From Anaerolineales bacterium (lineage in GTDB: Bacteria > Chloroflexota > Anaerolineae > Anaerolineales > Villigracilaceae), in the NCBI GenBank assembly GCA_015075275.1, contig JABTUU010000001.1:496001-560000 (forward strand): a DNA stretch of 64,000 bases, in the 5' to 3' direction. This document shows positions 25,108-33,132 of the stretch, one piece after another (the stretch's first letter is position 1; each line of letters opens with the position of its first letter). A program made the position numbers and the translations under genes. The notes beneath the pieces were generated by a model. That model was given only the letters and a program-made list of their open reading frames with translations, did no database searches and was not told the origin of the DNA.

Positions 25108-25876
25108 CATTTTTTGGGGCTTAGCGCTTATCCTGCTTGGCGGGTTGTTCTTTCTGCAAGCGCGCGGCATCATCGAAAACGTTTTCGATTTCATCTTTCC
25201 GCTCGCGCTGATTCTTCTCGGCGGCTGGGTCATTTTCAGCGTGTTCGCTAAGCCCGACCTCAGCGACGACGACACCTTTTCATTTCCATTGCAATCCGCG
25301 AAAAGCGTGCGCTACGAATTTTCGCACGGCGCGGGTCAGTTTCAGATCGGCGGCGGAGCGCCGGCGGGGACAGCCATCGTCGGCTCGTCGGCGGTTGGGA
25401 TGAACACCGAAAGCCGCATGGACGGAGACAGGCTGAACGTCGAAGTGAGCGCGGGACCTTCGGTCATTCCATTTATCGGGCCCTCGTCCGGCGTCTGGCG
25501 TTTTCAACTCACGCAAGAAGTTCCCGTTATATTGGAGATTGACGCGGGTGCGAGCGCTTTGGAAATTGATCTGGAGAACGTGCTGGCGACGCGCGTCGAA
25601 TTGTCAACGGGAGCAAGCAGTGTGCACCTGACCGCGCCCGCGCGCGGCGTTTCTCTTCTCGACGTGGAGGCTGGCGCGGCTTCCGTCAACATTCGCGTCC
25701 CTTCCGGGATCGCAGCGCGCGTCCGTTTTGAAGGCGGCATGAACTCGATGAATGTGGACACGAACCGCTTTCCCAAAGTTGATGCGGGGTTTTATCAATC
25801 GCCCGATTTTGATTCGTCAGTCAACCGCGCCGAGATCAACATTGAAGGTGGGTTGGGTTCGGTGACTGTAAAGTGA
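25094..25876 (+). CDS. LiaF-like membrane protein with toastrack-type domain
   Basis: 260 aa. The N-terminus holds two helices of the DUF5668 kind (about 5-55, FWGLALILLGGLFFL and FPLALILLGGWVIF). The rest (about 75-260) is a repetitive beta-solenoid or 'toastrack' region with ELSTGASSVHL, DVEAGAASVNI and INIEGGLGSVTV repeats, as in DUF4097/LiaF-like cell-envelope stress proteins. The start overlaps the previous gene by 14 bp. The beta domain could face inward or outward; LiaF homologues inhibit an envelope-stress kinase, but no kinase adjoins here. Confidence 0.72.
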   Translation: MRRVNIFWGLALILLGGLFFLQARGIIENVFDFIFPLALILLGGWVIFSVFAKPDLSDDDTFSFPLQSAKSVRYEFSHGAGQFQIGGGAPAGTAIVGSSAVGMNTESRMDGDRLNVEVSAGPSVIPFIGPSSGVWRFQLTQEVPVILEIDAGASALEIDLENVLATRVELSTGASSVHLTAPARGVSLLDVEAGAASVNIRVPSGIAARVRFEGGMNSMNVDTNRFPKVDAGFYQSPDFDSSVNRAEINIEGGLGSVTVK

Positions 25877-25936
25877 TATCGCTGCGAGACGCTCTTGTTC
25901 TTTGTCGAAGCAGCCTCCTATAACATATAACCAATG

Positions 25937-25979
25937 AATGCGAGGAGATTGCTTCATCGCTTCGCTCCTCGCAACGACG
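25937..25979. repeat. Dispersed 'GCGAGGAG...AAGCAATCTC' repeat
   Basis: Intergenic element with TGCGAGGAG (25939-25947) mirrored by CTCCTCGCA (25965-25973). Read on the minus strand it is the same family as the element at 39411-39455 (GCGAGG-GCGAAGC...AAGCAATC). Confidence 0.6.
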
Positions 25980-25997
25980 CAGGAATAGGATAATCAA

Positions 25998-26621
25998 ATG
26001 AAAAAATATGACCCTCGTTTGTGGATCGGACTCTTGATGGTATTCGGCGGTGTGTTGATCTTTTTGCAAAACCTGAACATCATCGCGGATGTCGGCGATA
26101 TTTTCTGGGGAGCCATCTGGGGCTTGGTCGGCGTGTTCTTCCTCTACCTGCTCATCAAAGATCGCAACAATTGGTGGGCGGCATTTCCCGCGTTCACGTT
26201 GATGGGTCTTGCCGCATCTTCGTTCCTGCCGAACTCGCTCGAATCATTAAGCGGACTTGTCTTCTTTGCCGGCATCAGCCTTGCTTTCATCTGGGTCTAT
26301 GCAACCGACACAAGTCGCTGGTGGGCGATCATCCCTGCCGGCGTGATGCTCACGCTCGGGGCGATCTCCGCGTTGGACGGAATCACCGGCGCGGATAACG
26401 GCGACTATCTCTTCTTCGGGCTTGGCATCACCTTCCTCCTCGTCGCCATCCTCCCCGGCGGAAGCGGACGAAGTTGGGCATTCTTCCCCGGCGTTGCGCT
26501 GCTTATCTTTGGCGCGTTCCTCAGCGCAGACGCGGTTGGCTGGATGGAATATCTTTGGCCCGCTGTGTTGATCTTCCTTGGCGGATATTTTGTGTTGAAG
26601 TTTTTCAGAAAGACAGCGTAA
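25998..26621 (+). CDS. Multi-pass membrane protein, DUF5668-like duplicated hairpins
   Basis: 207 aa, about eight hydrophobic helices in four similar hairpins (LWIGLLMVFGGVLIFLQ, IWGLVGVFFLYLL, FFGLGITFLLVAIL, WPAVLIFLGGYFVLKFF). Sequence and size make it a relative of the two genes before it, so 24583-26621 is a family of three envelope proteins. Upstream 121 bp hold a dispersed repeat and a weak AGGA. Function unknown. Confidence 0.65.
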   Translation: MKKYDPRLWIGLLMVFGGVLIFLQNLNIIADVGDIFWGAIWGLVGVFFLYLLIKDRNNWWAAFPAFTLMGLAASSFLPNSLESLSGLVFFAGISLAFIWVYATDTSRWWAIIPAGVMLTLGAISALDGITGADNGDYLFFGLGITFLLVAILPGGSGRSWAFFPGVALLIFGAFLSADAVGWMEYLWPAVLIFLGGYFVLKFFRKTA

Positions 26622-26686
26622 CAATATGTATAAGGACAGACAGGATTTCCCCGCCCATTGCGGCGAGAGAACCTCGCCCCTGCGCG

Positions 26687-27142
26687 TTACCTCATCCCGC
26701 TTTCAAGGATCAACCGAACCTGTTCGCGCGCATCTTTCCAACGCGTTGAAATGGCATCGGCAAGGCTGTTCAAAATTTCCCGTCCCGCTTCGGGATGTTT
26801 CTTGATCAGTTTTCGTAATTTATTTCCATTTATGCGCGCCGCTTCCAGAGGCTCAATAGCGATGACAGACGAGGTATATGTTTTACTTCTGATCACTGCC
26901 GACCAGCCAAAGAGTTCGCCCGTTTCGACATAAGTAATCGTAATCGAATTCCCATCATAAGGTTTGAAAGAAATTTGCGCTTTGCCTTTGCAAATAATAT
27001 AGAAATAATTGGCGAGAGAACCTTGCTGGATAACCGTCTCTCCTGGTTTATACGAGACAGACTCGATGAACGTTCTCATCAAGTTGATATGTTCTTCGCG
27101 TAAATTGGAGAAGAGGAGGAGTGGCTGAGCCTCAAAATCCAT
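26687..27142 (-). CDS. Stand-alone cyclic nucleotide-binding domain protein
   Basis: 151 aa. One cNMP-binding fold (about 8-125) with YKPGETVIQQGSLANYFYIICKGKAQI and ETGELFGWSAVI; then a C-helix. The helix-turn-helix of CRP/FNR proteins is absent, so it is unlikely to be a transcription factor on its own. The phosphate-binding segment is GELFGWSAVIRS, lacking the usual RxA arginine-alanine spacing, so ligand binding is doubtful. It starts next to a TAATAT -10 (leaderless type). Convergent with the DUF5668 genes. Confidence 0.75.
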   Translation of the reverse strand: MDFEAQPLLLFSNLREEHINLMRTFIESVSYKPGETVIQQGSLANYFYIICKGKAQISFKPYDGNSITITYVETGELFGWSAVIRSKTYTSSVIAIEPLEAARINGNKLRKLIKKHPEAGREILNSLADAISTRWKDAREQVRLILESGMR

Positions 27143-27148
27143 GGTCGC

Positions 27149-27154
27149 ATATTA
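27149..27154 (-). promoter_or_regulatory. Possible -10 of a leaderless promoter (cNMP protein)
   Basis: TAATAT on the minus strand ends 6 nt before the ATG at 27142. Only 4 of 6 consensus bases. Confidence 0.35.
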
Positions 27155-27257
27155 ATAGGGCATATGGACGTTTTCTAGTGGCGAAAATCATGTTTTGCGT
27201 GACGTTTATCCCGAATTTAGGGCGCGCGTTGAGCGTCAGTGTATACTTGCTGAAACC

Positions 27258-27830
27258 ATGATGGAAATTCAACCCGCGCGCAACCTTCAGAAATTTGCTC
27301 CCATCTTTCTTTTAGGATTGGGACTCATCCTTGTCGCTGTCTCTGCTTTCTACCTCTATCGGAATAACCCGCCTCACGCCGAATTCTCGGTGGTTCCAGC
27401 GGCAGTGAACTACCTCGCTCCTGCGTTAACGCTTACCGATTTTGACGGCGTTTCTCATTCTCTTACTGACTATCGCGGGCAAGTTACGCTGGTCAACTTG
27501 TGGGCGACATGGTGCGAACCGTGCAAAAAGGAGATGCCCGCGCTTCAAGCGTTTTATGATAGATACCAAAAAGAGGGCTTTGTGATTATCGCAGTAAACG
27601 ACGGCGACCCGACCGCCGATGTCGTTCAGTTCGCAAAGACGTTCGAGTTAACGTTTCCGATCTGGCTCGACCCGACGTATATCGCCACTGAACAGGCTTT
27701 CAGGACGATCGGGCTTCCATCGTCGTATGTAATTGACCGCAACGGTATCGTTCGCTTGCAGTGGATGGGCGGCATCGAAAAGCGTGCGTTAGAGAAGTAT
27801 GTTGCGCCGATCATCAAGGAGGAGAAGTGA
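27258..27830 (+). CDS. TlpA/ResA-like membrane-anchored thioredoxin
   Basis: 190 aa. One N-terminal anchor helix (about 15-37), then a thioredoxin fold with WATWCEPCKKEMP (redox Cys pair about 92 and 95) and the cis-Pro loop GLPSSYVIDRNG. Such proteins reduce disulfides on the outer side of the membrane, for example during cytochrome maturation. A TATACT box lies 10 nt before the first of two ATGs (27258 or 27261), so the 5' leader would be very short. The last four bases overlap the GTG of the next gene. Confidence 0.88.
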   Translation: MMEIQPARNLQKFAPIFLLGLGLILVAVSAFYLYRNNPPHAEFSVVPAAVNYLAPALTLTDFDGVSHSLTDYRGQVTLVNLWATWCEPCKKEMPALQAFYDRYQKEGFVIIAVNDGDPTADVVQFAKTFELTFPIWLDPTYIATEQAFRTIGLPSSYVIDRNGIVRLQWMGGIEKRALEKYVAPIIKEEK

Positions 27831-28297
27831 ACGTTAAACTTAATTGGCAAACTGGAATGGAATTTATTGGCGCTGGTTCGTCTGGGCTTCCGATTCAGAT
27901 GAGCGCGGGCGCGCCGCTTGAGAAGACGGCGGAGGGTATTCGCCCTATGGAGTTGATTGCGCTGGGGTTGATTGGCTGTCAGGCTATGGATGTGATGGCG
28001 ATCTTGCAGAAAAAGCGGCAACAAGTGACTCGTTTTGAAACGCGCTTTGATGGATCGCGCGCTTCTGAACATCCGAAAGTATTTACGCGCGTAGAAGTTC
28101 TCTTTGTGATCGTTGGCAGGCAAATTGACGAGAGCGCTGTGTTGCGCGCGATCGAATTGACCGCTACGAAGTATTGTCCGGCGCAAGCTATGCTCGAGCA
28201 AGCCTTTCCGATAGAATTGAAATATGAGATCTATGAAGAAGACGCCGACGCGTATGTAACGCATCAAGGTGTGTGGCGGAATACGACGGAGCGATAG
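27827..28297 (+). CDS. OsmC-family protein
   Basis: 156 aa, starting with GTG at 27827, which overlaps the thioredoxin stop by 4 bp and has AAGGAGG upstream (27816-27822). OsmC fold with GAPLEKTAEGIRPMELIALGLIGCQAMDV and the second Cys in ATKYCPAQAML, the pair used for thiol-dependent peroxide reduction. Linked with the thioredoxin, which supports a redox role, though here the thioredoxin is exported and this protein is not (no signal peptide). Confidence 0.88.
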   Translation: MNVKLNWQTGMEFIGAGSSGLPIQMSAGAPLEKTAEGIRPMELIALGLIGCQAMDVMAILQKKRQQVTRFETRFDGSRASEHPKVFTRVEVLFVIVGRQIDESAVLRAIELTATKYCPAQAMLEQAFPIELKYEIYEEDADAYVTHQGVWRNTTER

Positions 28298-28299
28298 GG

Positions 28300-29772
28300 T
28301 TAGCGTAATTCAGATACGATACGCGTTCTAAAGTCTGAGCAATCGCACGCGATGACTGTTCGCGCGCCGCGCGTGAGCGTGCCGGCGCGTTCTTCTCCGC
28401 CGGCGACCCAGCCTTCCAAATCGAACGCGAGCGGACCGCTGGCGGAGATCCATTCGCCGTTGTATTTTCGCGCTATATGAACGTGCGTTCCCGTTGCCGA
28501 GCCGCCCTCGCAAGACGGATAGCCGATCGGATCGCCCGCCTTTACTTCTTTCCCCACTGTGATGCGCGAGTCTGCGGCTGTGTGTAAATAGTATAAGACC
28601 CAGCCGGTGCGTTCGTCGCCGTCTTTATCAAGGTCAACGATCACGCCGTCTACGTCTGCGCGAACGATGAGGCCGTCTGCCATTGCGGTAGAGAATAGAT
28701 CGCGCGCCACTGTGTAGCAACCTGTTACATCTGACGCAGGCGCAAAGTCGAGCGCGGCGTATGGTTCGCCGGAGCCCCAGCCAGTATGCGGCCCGCTGGT
28801 GTACGCCCAAATGTGTCCCGCAAGGAAGGGGAAGCGGAGCGGCGGTTGTTGCAAACTGCCTGGAATGCCGATGGACGCGTCAAGCTGCGGGTCGCCGAAG
28901 AATGTTGCGTAAGTATGAGCCAGCCCGTCCGGTCCAATAGAAGCGAGATAAGCCTGCCCGGTTTGAGTCCGTGAGAAATAATATTGAAGCGCAACCGAAC
29001 CTGCGTTTTGCCACGGGTCGGGGCGGGTGATGGAGCCGTCGGGCAGTTCGAATTCTGTAAGCGTTCCATTGCGCCAGCCATAGTAACCGTTGTTTAAGAT
29101 GTTTGCTGCGATGATCAGTTGAAGGTAGGGTGTATCGTAATATGCGCGGCGAAAACCAAGCGCGAATTTCTGACTGGGGGGATCGGGCTGAGTGAGCGCG
29201 CCGGTTTGATATTCAAGGATGGCGAGCAACAGCCGCGGGCTGACGCTGTAATTGACGGCGACGTACTCTACCATCTCGGCTCCATTGCGAGATTTTTCGC
29301 CGGCGTATACTCGATAGTTCTTTAACCATCCGTCGGTAGAAGCGAGGAATGCGCTGGTATTGAATCCGATCTGCGCGGGACCGTTGATAAACGCTGAATC
29401 GGGAAGGCTTTGGTAGGCGAGACCCCATAACGGAAGATAATAAATAGGAATTTTCATCGGTAAGCCGACGGGCATGGTAGTCGCATCGCGCGGGATGATC
29501 GGATTCGCTTGAAAAATCTCTTCTACCGATGTGTTGAATCGTTGCGCTAACGCGGGGAGCGTGTCGCCATTTTGGGCGATGTAGTCCACAAGTTCGCCGG
29601 GTGCGTACTGGGGTCTGCCTGACGTTGGCGCGGGGAGCGCTGTCGGTGCGAGAGGCGTAATCATCGTTCTTATGGCAGTGTTTGCCTTGCGCGGCGCGCA
29701 AGAAGAGAAGGTCAATGCGCACAGGATGAAGAGTGGGCTGAAAAGGTGCGCTGTTTTTTTTACGTTAATCAT
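28300..29772 (-). CDS. LysM-M23 peptidase lipoprotein (paralogue 1 of 3)
   Basis: 490 aa. Lipobox SSC (about 23-25), LysM domain (about 55-110, VDYIAQNGDTLPALAQRF), a central all-helical region shared with its two neighbours (LLLAILEYQTGAL, NNGYYGWRNG), and a C-terminal M23-like metalloprotease domain (about 315-470). Metal ligands are present: GPHTGW...ALDFAP (His, Asp), WVLYYLH and GTHVHIARKYNGEW (HxH), closest in pattern to the M23A beta-lytic subgroup. It should cut peptidoglycan or its cross-links outside the membrane. Its ATG overlaps the upstream paralogue's stop by 8 bp. Confidence 0.85.
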   Translation of the reverse strand: MINVKKTAHLFSPLFILCALTFSSCAPRKANTAIRTMITPLAPTALPAPTSGRPQYAPGELVDYIAQNGDTLPALAQRFNTSVEEIFQANPIIPRDATTMPVGLPMKIPIYYLPLWGLAYQSLPDSAFINGPAQIGFNTSAFLASTDGWLKNYRVYAGEKSRNGAEMVEYVAVNYSVSPRLLLAILEYQTGALTQPDPPSQKFALGFRRAYYDTPYLQLIIAANILNNGYYGWRNGTLTEFELPDGSITRPDPWQNAGSVALQYYFSRTQTGQAYLASIGPDGLAHTYATFFGDPQLDASIGIPGSLQQPPLRFPFLAGHIWAYTSGPHTGWGSGEPYAALDFAPASDVTGCYTVARDLFSTAMADGLIVRADVDGVIVDLDKDGDERTGWVLYYLHTAADSRITVGKEVKAGDPIGYPSCEGGSATGTHVHIARKYNGEWISASGPLAFDLEGWVAGGEERAGTLTRGARTVIACDCSDFRTRIVSELR

Positions 29773-31375
29773 CGCTGTCCGTACGTACGATCCGCGACTT
29801 CGCTTGACCGTTCACATCCGCTGTGATCGCGCGTTCGTCTTGCACAAGTTTGCCTTGATATGGTCGGTCTCCGGCGACGACGGTCCAGCCGCTCATCACC
29901 CACGGAGTAGGTCCGTCAACCGTGATCCATTCGCCGTTATATTTTCGGGCAATGTGCACATGCGTACCGGTAGCGACTCCGCCTTCGCAGGAGGGATAGC
30001 CAATGGGTTCGTTTTGATCTACCCATTTGCCTTGTGCGACTCGACCTCGTTCGGCGACGTGTAAATAGAGAATATTCCATCCAGTTTGTTCCTGACCGTC
30101 GCCATCGAGGTCTATCACAACGATCCCTTTCTCTGAACGGATGACCAGCCCCGGAGCGATAGCGAGGACGCGATTATTTGATTTTGTGCAGCCGCTTTTA
30201 TCGGCGGCGGGAGCGAAATCTATCGCGGCGAGCGGACCGTAACTTTCCCACGCACCGTGTGGTCCGCCGGTGAACGCCCAGTTTGCGCCAATGTCAAAAG
30301 GGAGGATCATCTCCGGTTGAATGAGCGTAGGCGGGAAGATTGCGCCAAATGATTCCGCGCGTATCCATGGAGAGCCGAACATGTTCGCGTAGAACGAAGC
30401 GAATCCGCTGTTGGGATCCATGATCCTCAACCATTCATTTTGACTATGGAGTTGAGCGAAGTAGATCATGATAGCGACTGTGCCGGCGTTGAGCGATGGA
30501 GCGAGCTGATACGTTGTTCTGTCATTAAAGGTGACGCTGGAGATCGTCCCTGTGCGCCAACCGTAATATCCCGTAGAGAGTTGATTGATTGCCCATGCCA
30601 ACTGCTGATATAGACCCTTGTTGTGATAATTCTCGTAACCGAGCGGATAGTTTTTGCGGAATTCATTCTCAGGTTCGCCGCGCACCCAATTCGCCTCATA
30701 GTCGAGAATGGCAAGCAACAGGCGCGGATTGATCGAATTTTCATATGAGATGCGCTCAATTTCCGCCGCGCCGTTTGTCCATGCGGTTGAGTTGAGATAT
30801 TCGCGATAGGTGGATAAATATCCCCCTGCGTCTTTTACATACCCAGCAATATCAAAAGTTGTCGCGCTAGCGGAGAAGACGACTTCGCTGTCGGGAATGA
30901 GCTGCGTTGCCGATGTGGATGGCGTGAGTATATCTGCGCGATCAGGAATGATTAGCAGCGTGCCGGCGGCGAGCAGCCCGCTGGCGGGGAGGAGTTTGGG
31001 CGACGTGATTTCAGCCGTTTCGACGTTGAATCTGCGCGCTACGGCAGGAAGCCAGTCGCCATTTTGGGCGTAATAGAGGATCGATTCGGTTGCAACGGGC
31101 GGCGGACTCATTGTTGGAGTTGGCGCGAATTGCGTGACGAAGAAATCTGGCGGAGAAGAAGTCGCCGTTGGCGTCGGCAGGACGATCTGCTCGTTTGCCG
31201 ACTCGTTTATTGCGACCGATTGGGCAGGCGGCGTCCCAGCGGATGAGGTTGCTATAGCGGGAATTTCGCCGGCAGGCGTTGGAGTCATATACTGCCCCCA
31301 AAGCGAGGGCGCGCTTGTGCCGCATGAGGAAAGCAGAAAAGCCGTCAGCATAAGAAGCGTTGTGACGCGTTTCAT
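29765..31375 (-). CDS. LysM-M23 peptidase lipoprotein (paralogue 2 of 3)
   Basis: 536 aa from the ATG at 31375 (leaderless-type TATAAT 7 nt upstream). Lipobox SSC at about 16-18, Thr/Pro/Ser linker, LysM domain (about 115-165, LYYAQNGDWLPAVARRF), shared central region (NGAAEIERISYENSINPRLLLAILDYEA, GYYGWRTG) and an M23 domain with GPHGAW...AIDFAP, ILYLHV and GTHVHIARKYNGEW. The first member of the two-gene unit with the paralogue at 28300. Same presumed action on peptidoglycan; differing N-terminal lengths may set reach from the membrane. Confidence 0.85.
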   Translation of the reverse strand: MKRVTTLLMLTAFLLSSCGTSAPSLWGQYMTPTPAGEIPAIATSSAGTPPAQSVAINESANEQIVLPTPTATSSPPDFFVTQFAPTPTMSPPPVATESILYYAQNGDWLPAVARRFNVETAEITSPKLLPASGLLAAGTLLIIPDRADILTPSTSATQLIPDSEVVFSASATTFDIAGYVKDAGGYLSTYREYLNSTAWTNGAAEIERISYENSINPRLLLAILDYEANWVRGEPENEFRKNYPLGYENYHNKGLYQQLAWAINQLSTGYYGWRTGTISSVTFNDRTTYQLAPSLNAGTVAIMIYFAQLHSQNEWLRIMDPNSGFASFYANMFGSPWIRAESFGAIFPPTLIQPEMILPFDIGANWAFTGGPHGAWESYGPLAAIDFAPAADKSGCTKSNNRVLAIAPGLVIRSEKGIVVIDLDGDGQEQTGWNILYLHVAERGRVAQGKWVDQNEPIGYPSCEGGVATGTHVHIARKYNGEWITVDGPTPWVMSGWTVVAGDRPYQGKLVQDERAITADVNGQAKSRIVRTDSDD

Positions 31376-31382
31376 AAAGAAA

Positions 31383-31388
31383 ATTATA
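31383..31388 (-). promoter_or_regulatory. -10 element of a leaderless promoter (LysM-M23 paralogue 2)
   Basis: TATAAT on the minus strand ends 7 nt before the ATG at 31375; no Shine-Dalgarno. Confidence 0.65.
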
Positions 31389-31474
31389 CCTTTAATAGCA
31401 ATAGACTTTGGCGCATGTAAGGCGGATAAGGAAGGCATCAGAGTTATTTGTATATTGAGAGAAACATAACGACA

Positions 31475-33040
31475 TCATCGCGAAATTTGATTAACGCCTT
31501 CGAACACGCCTTCTTCGGCTTGAAGAACGACCGCATCGCGCGTCAGCCAACCATTATAGACAACGCCGTCGCCGCTTGACGTCCAACCGTCGAGATTGAA
31601 GGGCAGGTTTCCATCAGCCGCGATCCATTCGCCGTTATAGCGTCGCGCTAGATGGAGATGCGTGGCGTTGGAGAGGCCGCCTTCGCAGGATGGATGTCCG
31701 ATGCGTTCGCCGGCGTAAAGATAGGTTCCTGGCTGCACACGATCACGCGATTCAACGTGCATATACAGGATTGTCCAGCCAGTCTGTTCGTAGCCGTCGT
31801 TGTCTAGATCCTGAACTACTGCGCCGTTCTCCGCGCGGACGATGAGCCCGTCTGCTACAGAAACATCCCATGCTTCATTGGGTGAACAGCCCGCTCCTCC
31901 GCCCGGCGGCGCGAAATCTAACGCCGCCCATGCAGAACCGTTATCCCAGCCGCCGTGCGGTCCGCCCGTAAACGACCAGGTTGTCCCATGTTCGAAGGGA
32001 AGTTGCATAGCCGGTTGCGTCAAATTAGCGGGGATAAGCGGAGAAATGTCGTAGTCGAATGGATAACCGAAGAGCAAATTATAGGTCTGGAAGAAGCCGA
32101 GTTGACTTACGTCGTAATCCCAAACGTTGCGATTGTTGAATAAAGAGAAAAAATATTGCACGCCAGCGGTGCCAGCGTTGATAGTAGCATCCATCGGCGC
32201 GTAGGTTCCGTCATTGAGCGGTGAAGCGCCGAGCGCGTTGATGCGCCACAGATAATAGCCGCGATTCAAATTATCCGCCGCCCATGCGGTTTGACGATAC
32301 AACCCCGCGTAATAGTCATCGTGGTAGCCCATTGGGTAATCCGTATTTAGCGGGGCGGGGTTAGTGACCCAACCGCTGCGATATTCGAGAATAGCTGTCA
32401 ACAGGCGCGGATTAACCGAGTAATTCTGCGCGACGCGCATGATAATTTGTGCACCGCTCAGATAAGCTCCGTTTACATCCTGCGCGTAGCCGCTGAGATA
32501 TCCGCCTTTTCTCTCTGCGAACGCTTCGAGATCAAAGCCAGCGCTGGCGGGTCCATAGATTAGCTCTGAATCGGGAATTAATTTGAAGGATGAACCGGGC
32601 GCCGGGTCAATTTGAACGGGGGGAATATTAATCGTCTGCCCAATCGTCAAAATAGACGTTTCATTTAGACCGTTCGCATGCATTAACGCTTCGAGTGTGA
32701 CACCGTATTTTTTAGCGATGCTTTCCAGCGTGTCGCCGTACTGAATAGCATATTGGTCAACGTATTCACGCGGCGGCGGGAGCGGATGCGGCGCGTCGGG
32801 CGTTGGCGCGCCAAGCGGAGAATTTGAGATTCGCGTGGGGATTTTCATGGAGATCGGCGCGCGCGTAGGCGTGGGGCGCGCGGGCGAGGCAGTTGGTTGG
32901 ACGTGAATTGATTCAGACGTAGAGGTCTCGTCGCTTACTGATACGAAGGGATCGTATGTAGGATAAGCCGCTGAGGAGTTAGGAGCGCAGGCGGTGAGTA
33001 AAAGAACGAGTAGAAAACAGGAAATGATGCGATAATTCAT
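31475..33040 (-). CDS. LysM-M23 peptidase lipoprotein (paralogue 3 of 3)
   Basis: 521 aa. Lipobox LTAC (about 15-18), a Pro/Thr linker, LysM (about 95-145, YVDQYAIQYGDTLESIAKKYGVTLEALMHANG), the family central region (NPRLLTAILEYRSGW, GYYLWR) and M23 with GPHGGW...ALDFAPP, ILYMHV and ATHLHLARRYNGEW. It has its own -10 at 33048-33053, ending 7 nt before the ATG, so it is transcribed separately from the other two. Divergent from the GH25-SH3-NAGPA gene. Confidence 0.85.
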   Translation of the reverse strand: MNYRIISCFLLVLLLTACAPNSSAAYPTYDPFVSVSDETSTSESIHVQPTASPARPTPTRAPISMKIPTRISNSPLGAPTPDAPHPLPPPREYVDQYAIQYGDTLESIAKKYGVTLEALMHANGLNETSILTIGQTINIPPVQIDPAPGSSFKLIPDSELIYGPASAGFDLEAFAERKGGYLSGYAQDVNGAYLSGAQIIMRVAQNYSVNPRLLTAILEYRSGWVTNPAPLNTDYPMGYHDDYYAGLYRQTAWAADNLNRGYYLWRINALGASPLNDGTYAPMDATINAGTAGVQYFFSLFNNRNVWDYDVSQLGFFQTYNLLFGYPFDYDISPLIPANLTQPAMQLPFEHGTTWSFTGGPHGGWDNGSAWAALDFAPPGGGAGCSPNEAWDVSVADGLIVRAENGAVVQDLDNDGYEQTGWTILYMHVESRDRVQPGTYLYAGERIGHPSCEGGLSNATHLHLARRYNGEWIAADGNLPFNLDGWTSSGDGVVYNGWLTRDAVVLQAEEGVFEGVNQISR

Positions 33041-33047
33041 GGGTGTG

Positions 33048-33053
33048 ATTATA
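33048..33053 (-). promoter_or_regulatory. -10 element of a leaderless promoter (LysM-M23 paralogue 3)
   Basis: TATAAT on the minus strand ends 7 nt before the ATG at 33040; no Shine-Dalgarno. Confidence 0.65.
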
Positions 33054-33132
33054 CAGGGAACTTTTACGATTCGCTTCGGCTTGGAAGTCGCTTCACTGGT
33101 AAAATATTCCCTAATCTTCGGAGGAGGCAGAC

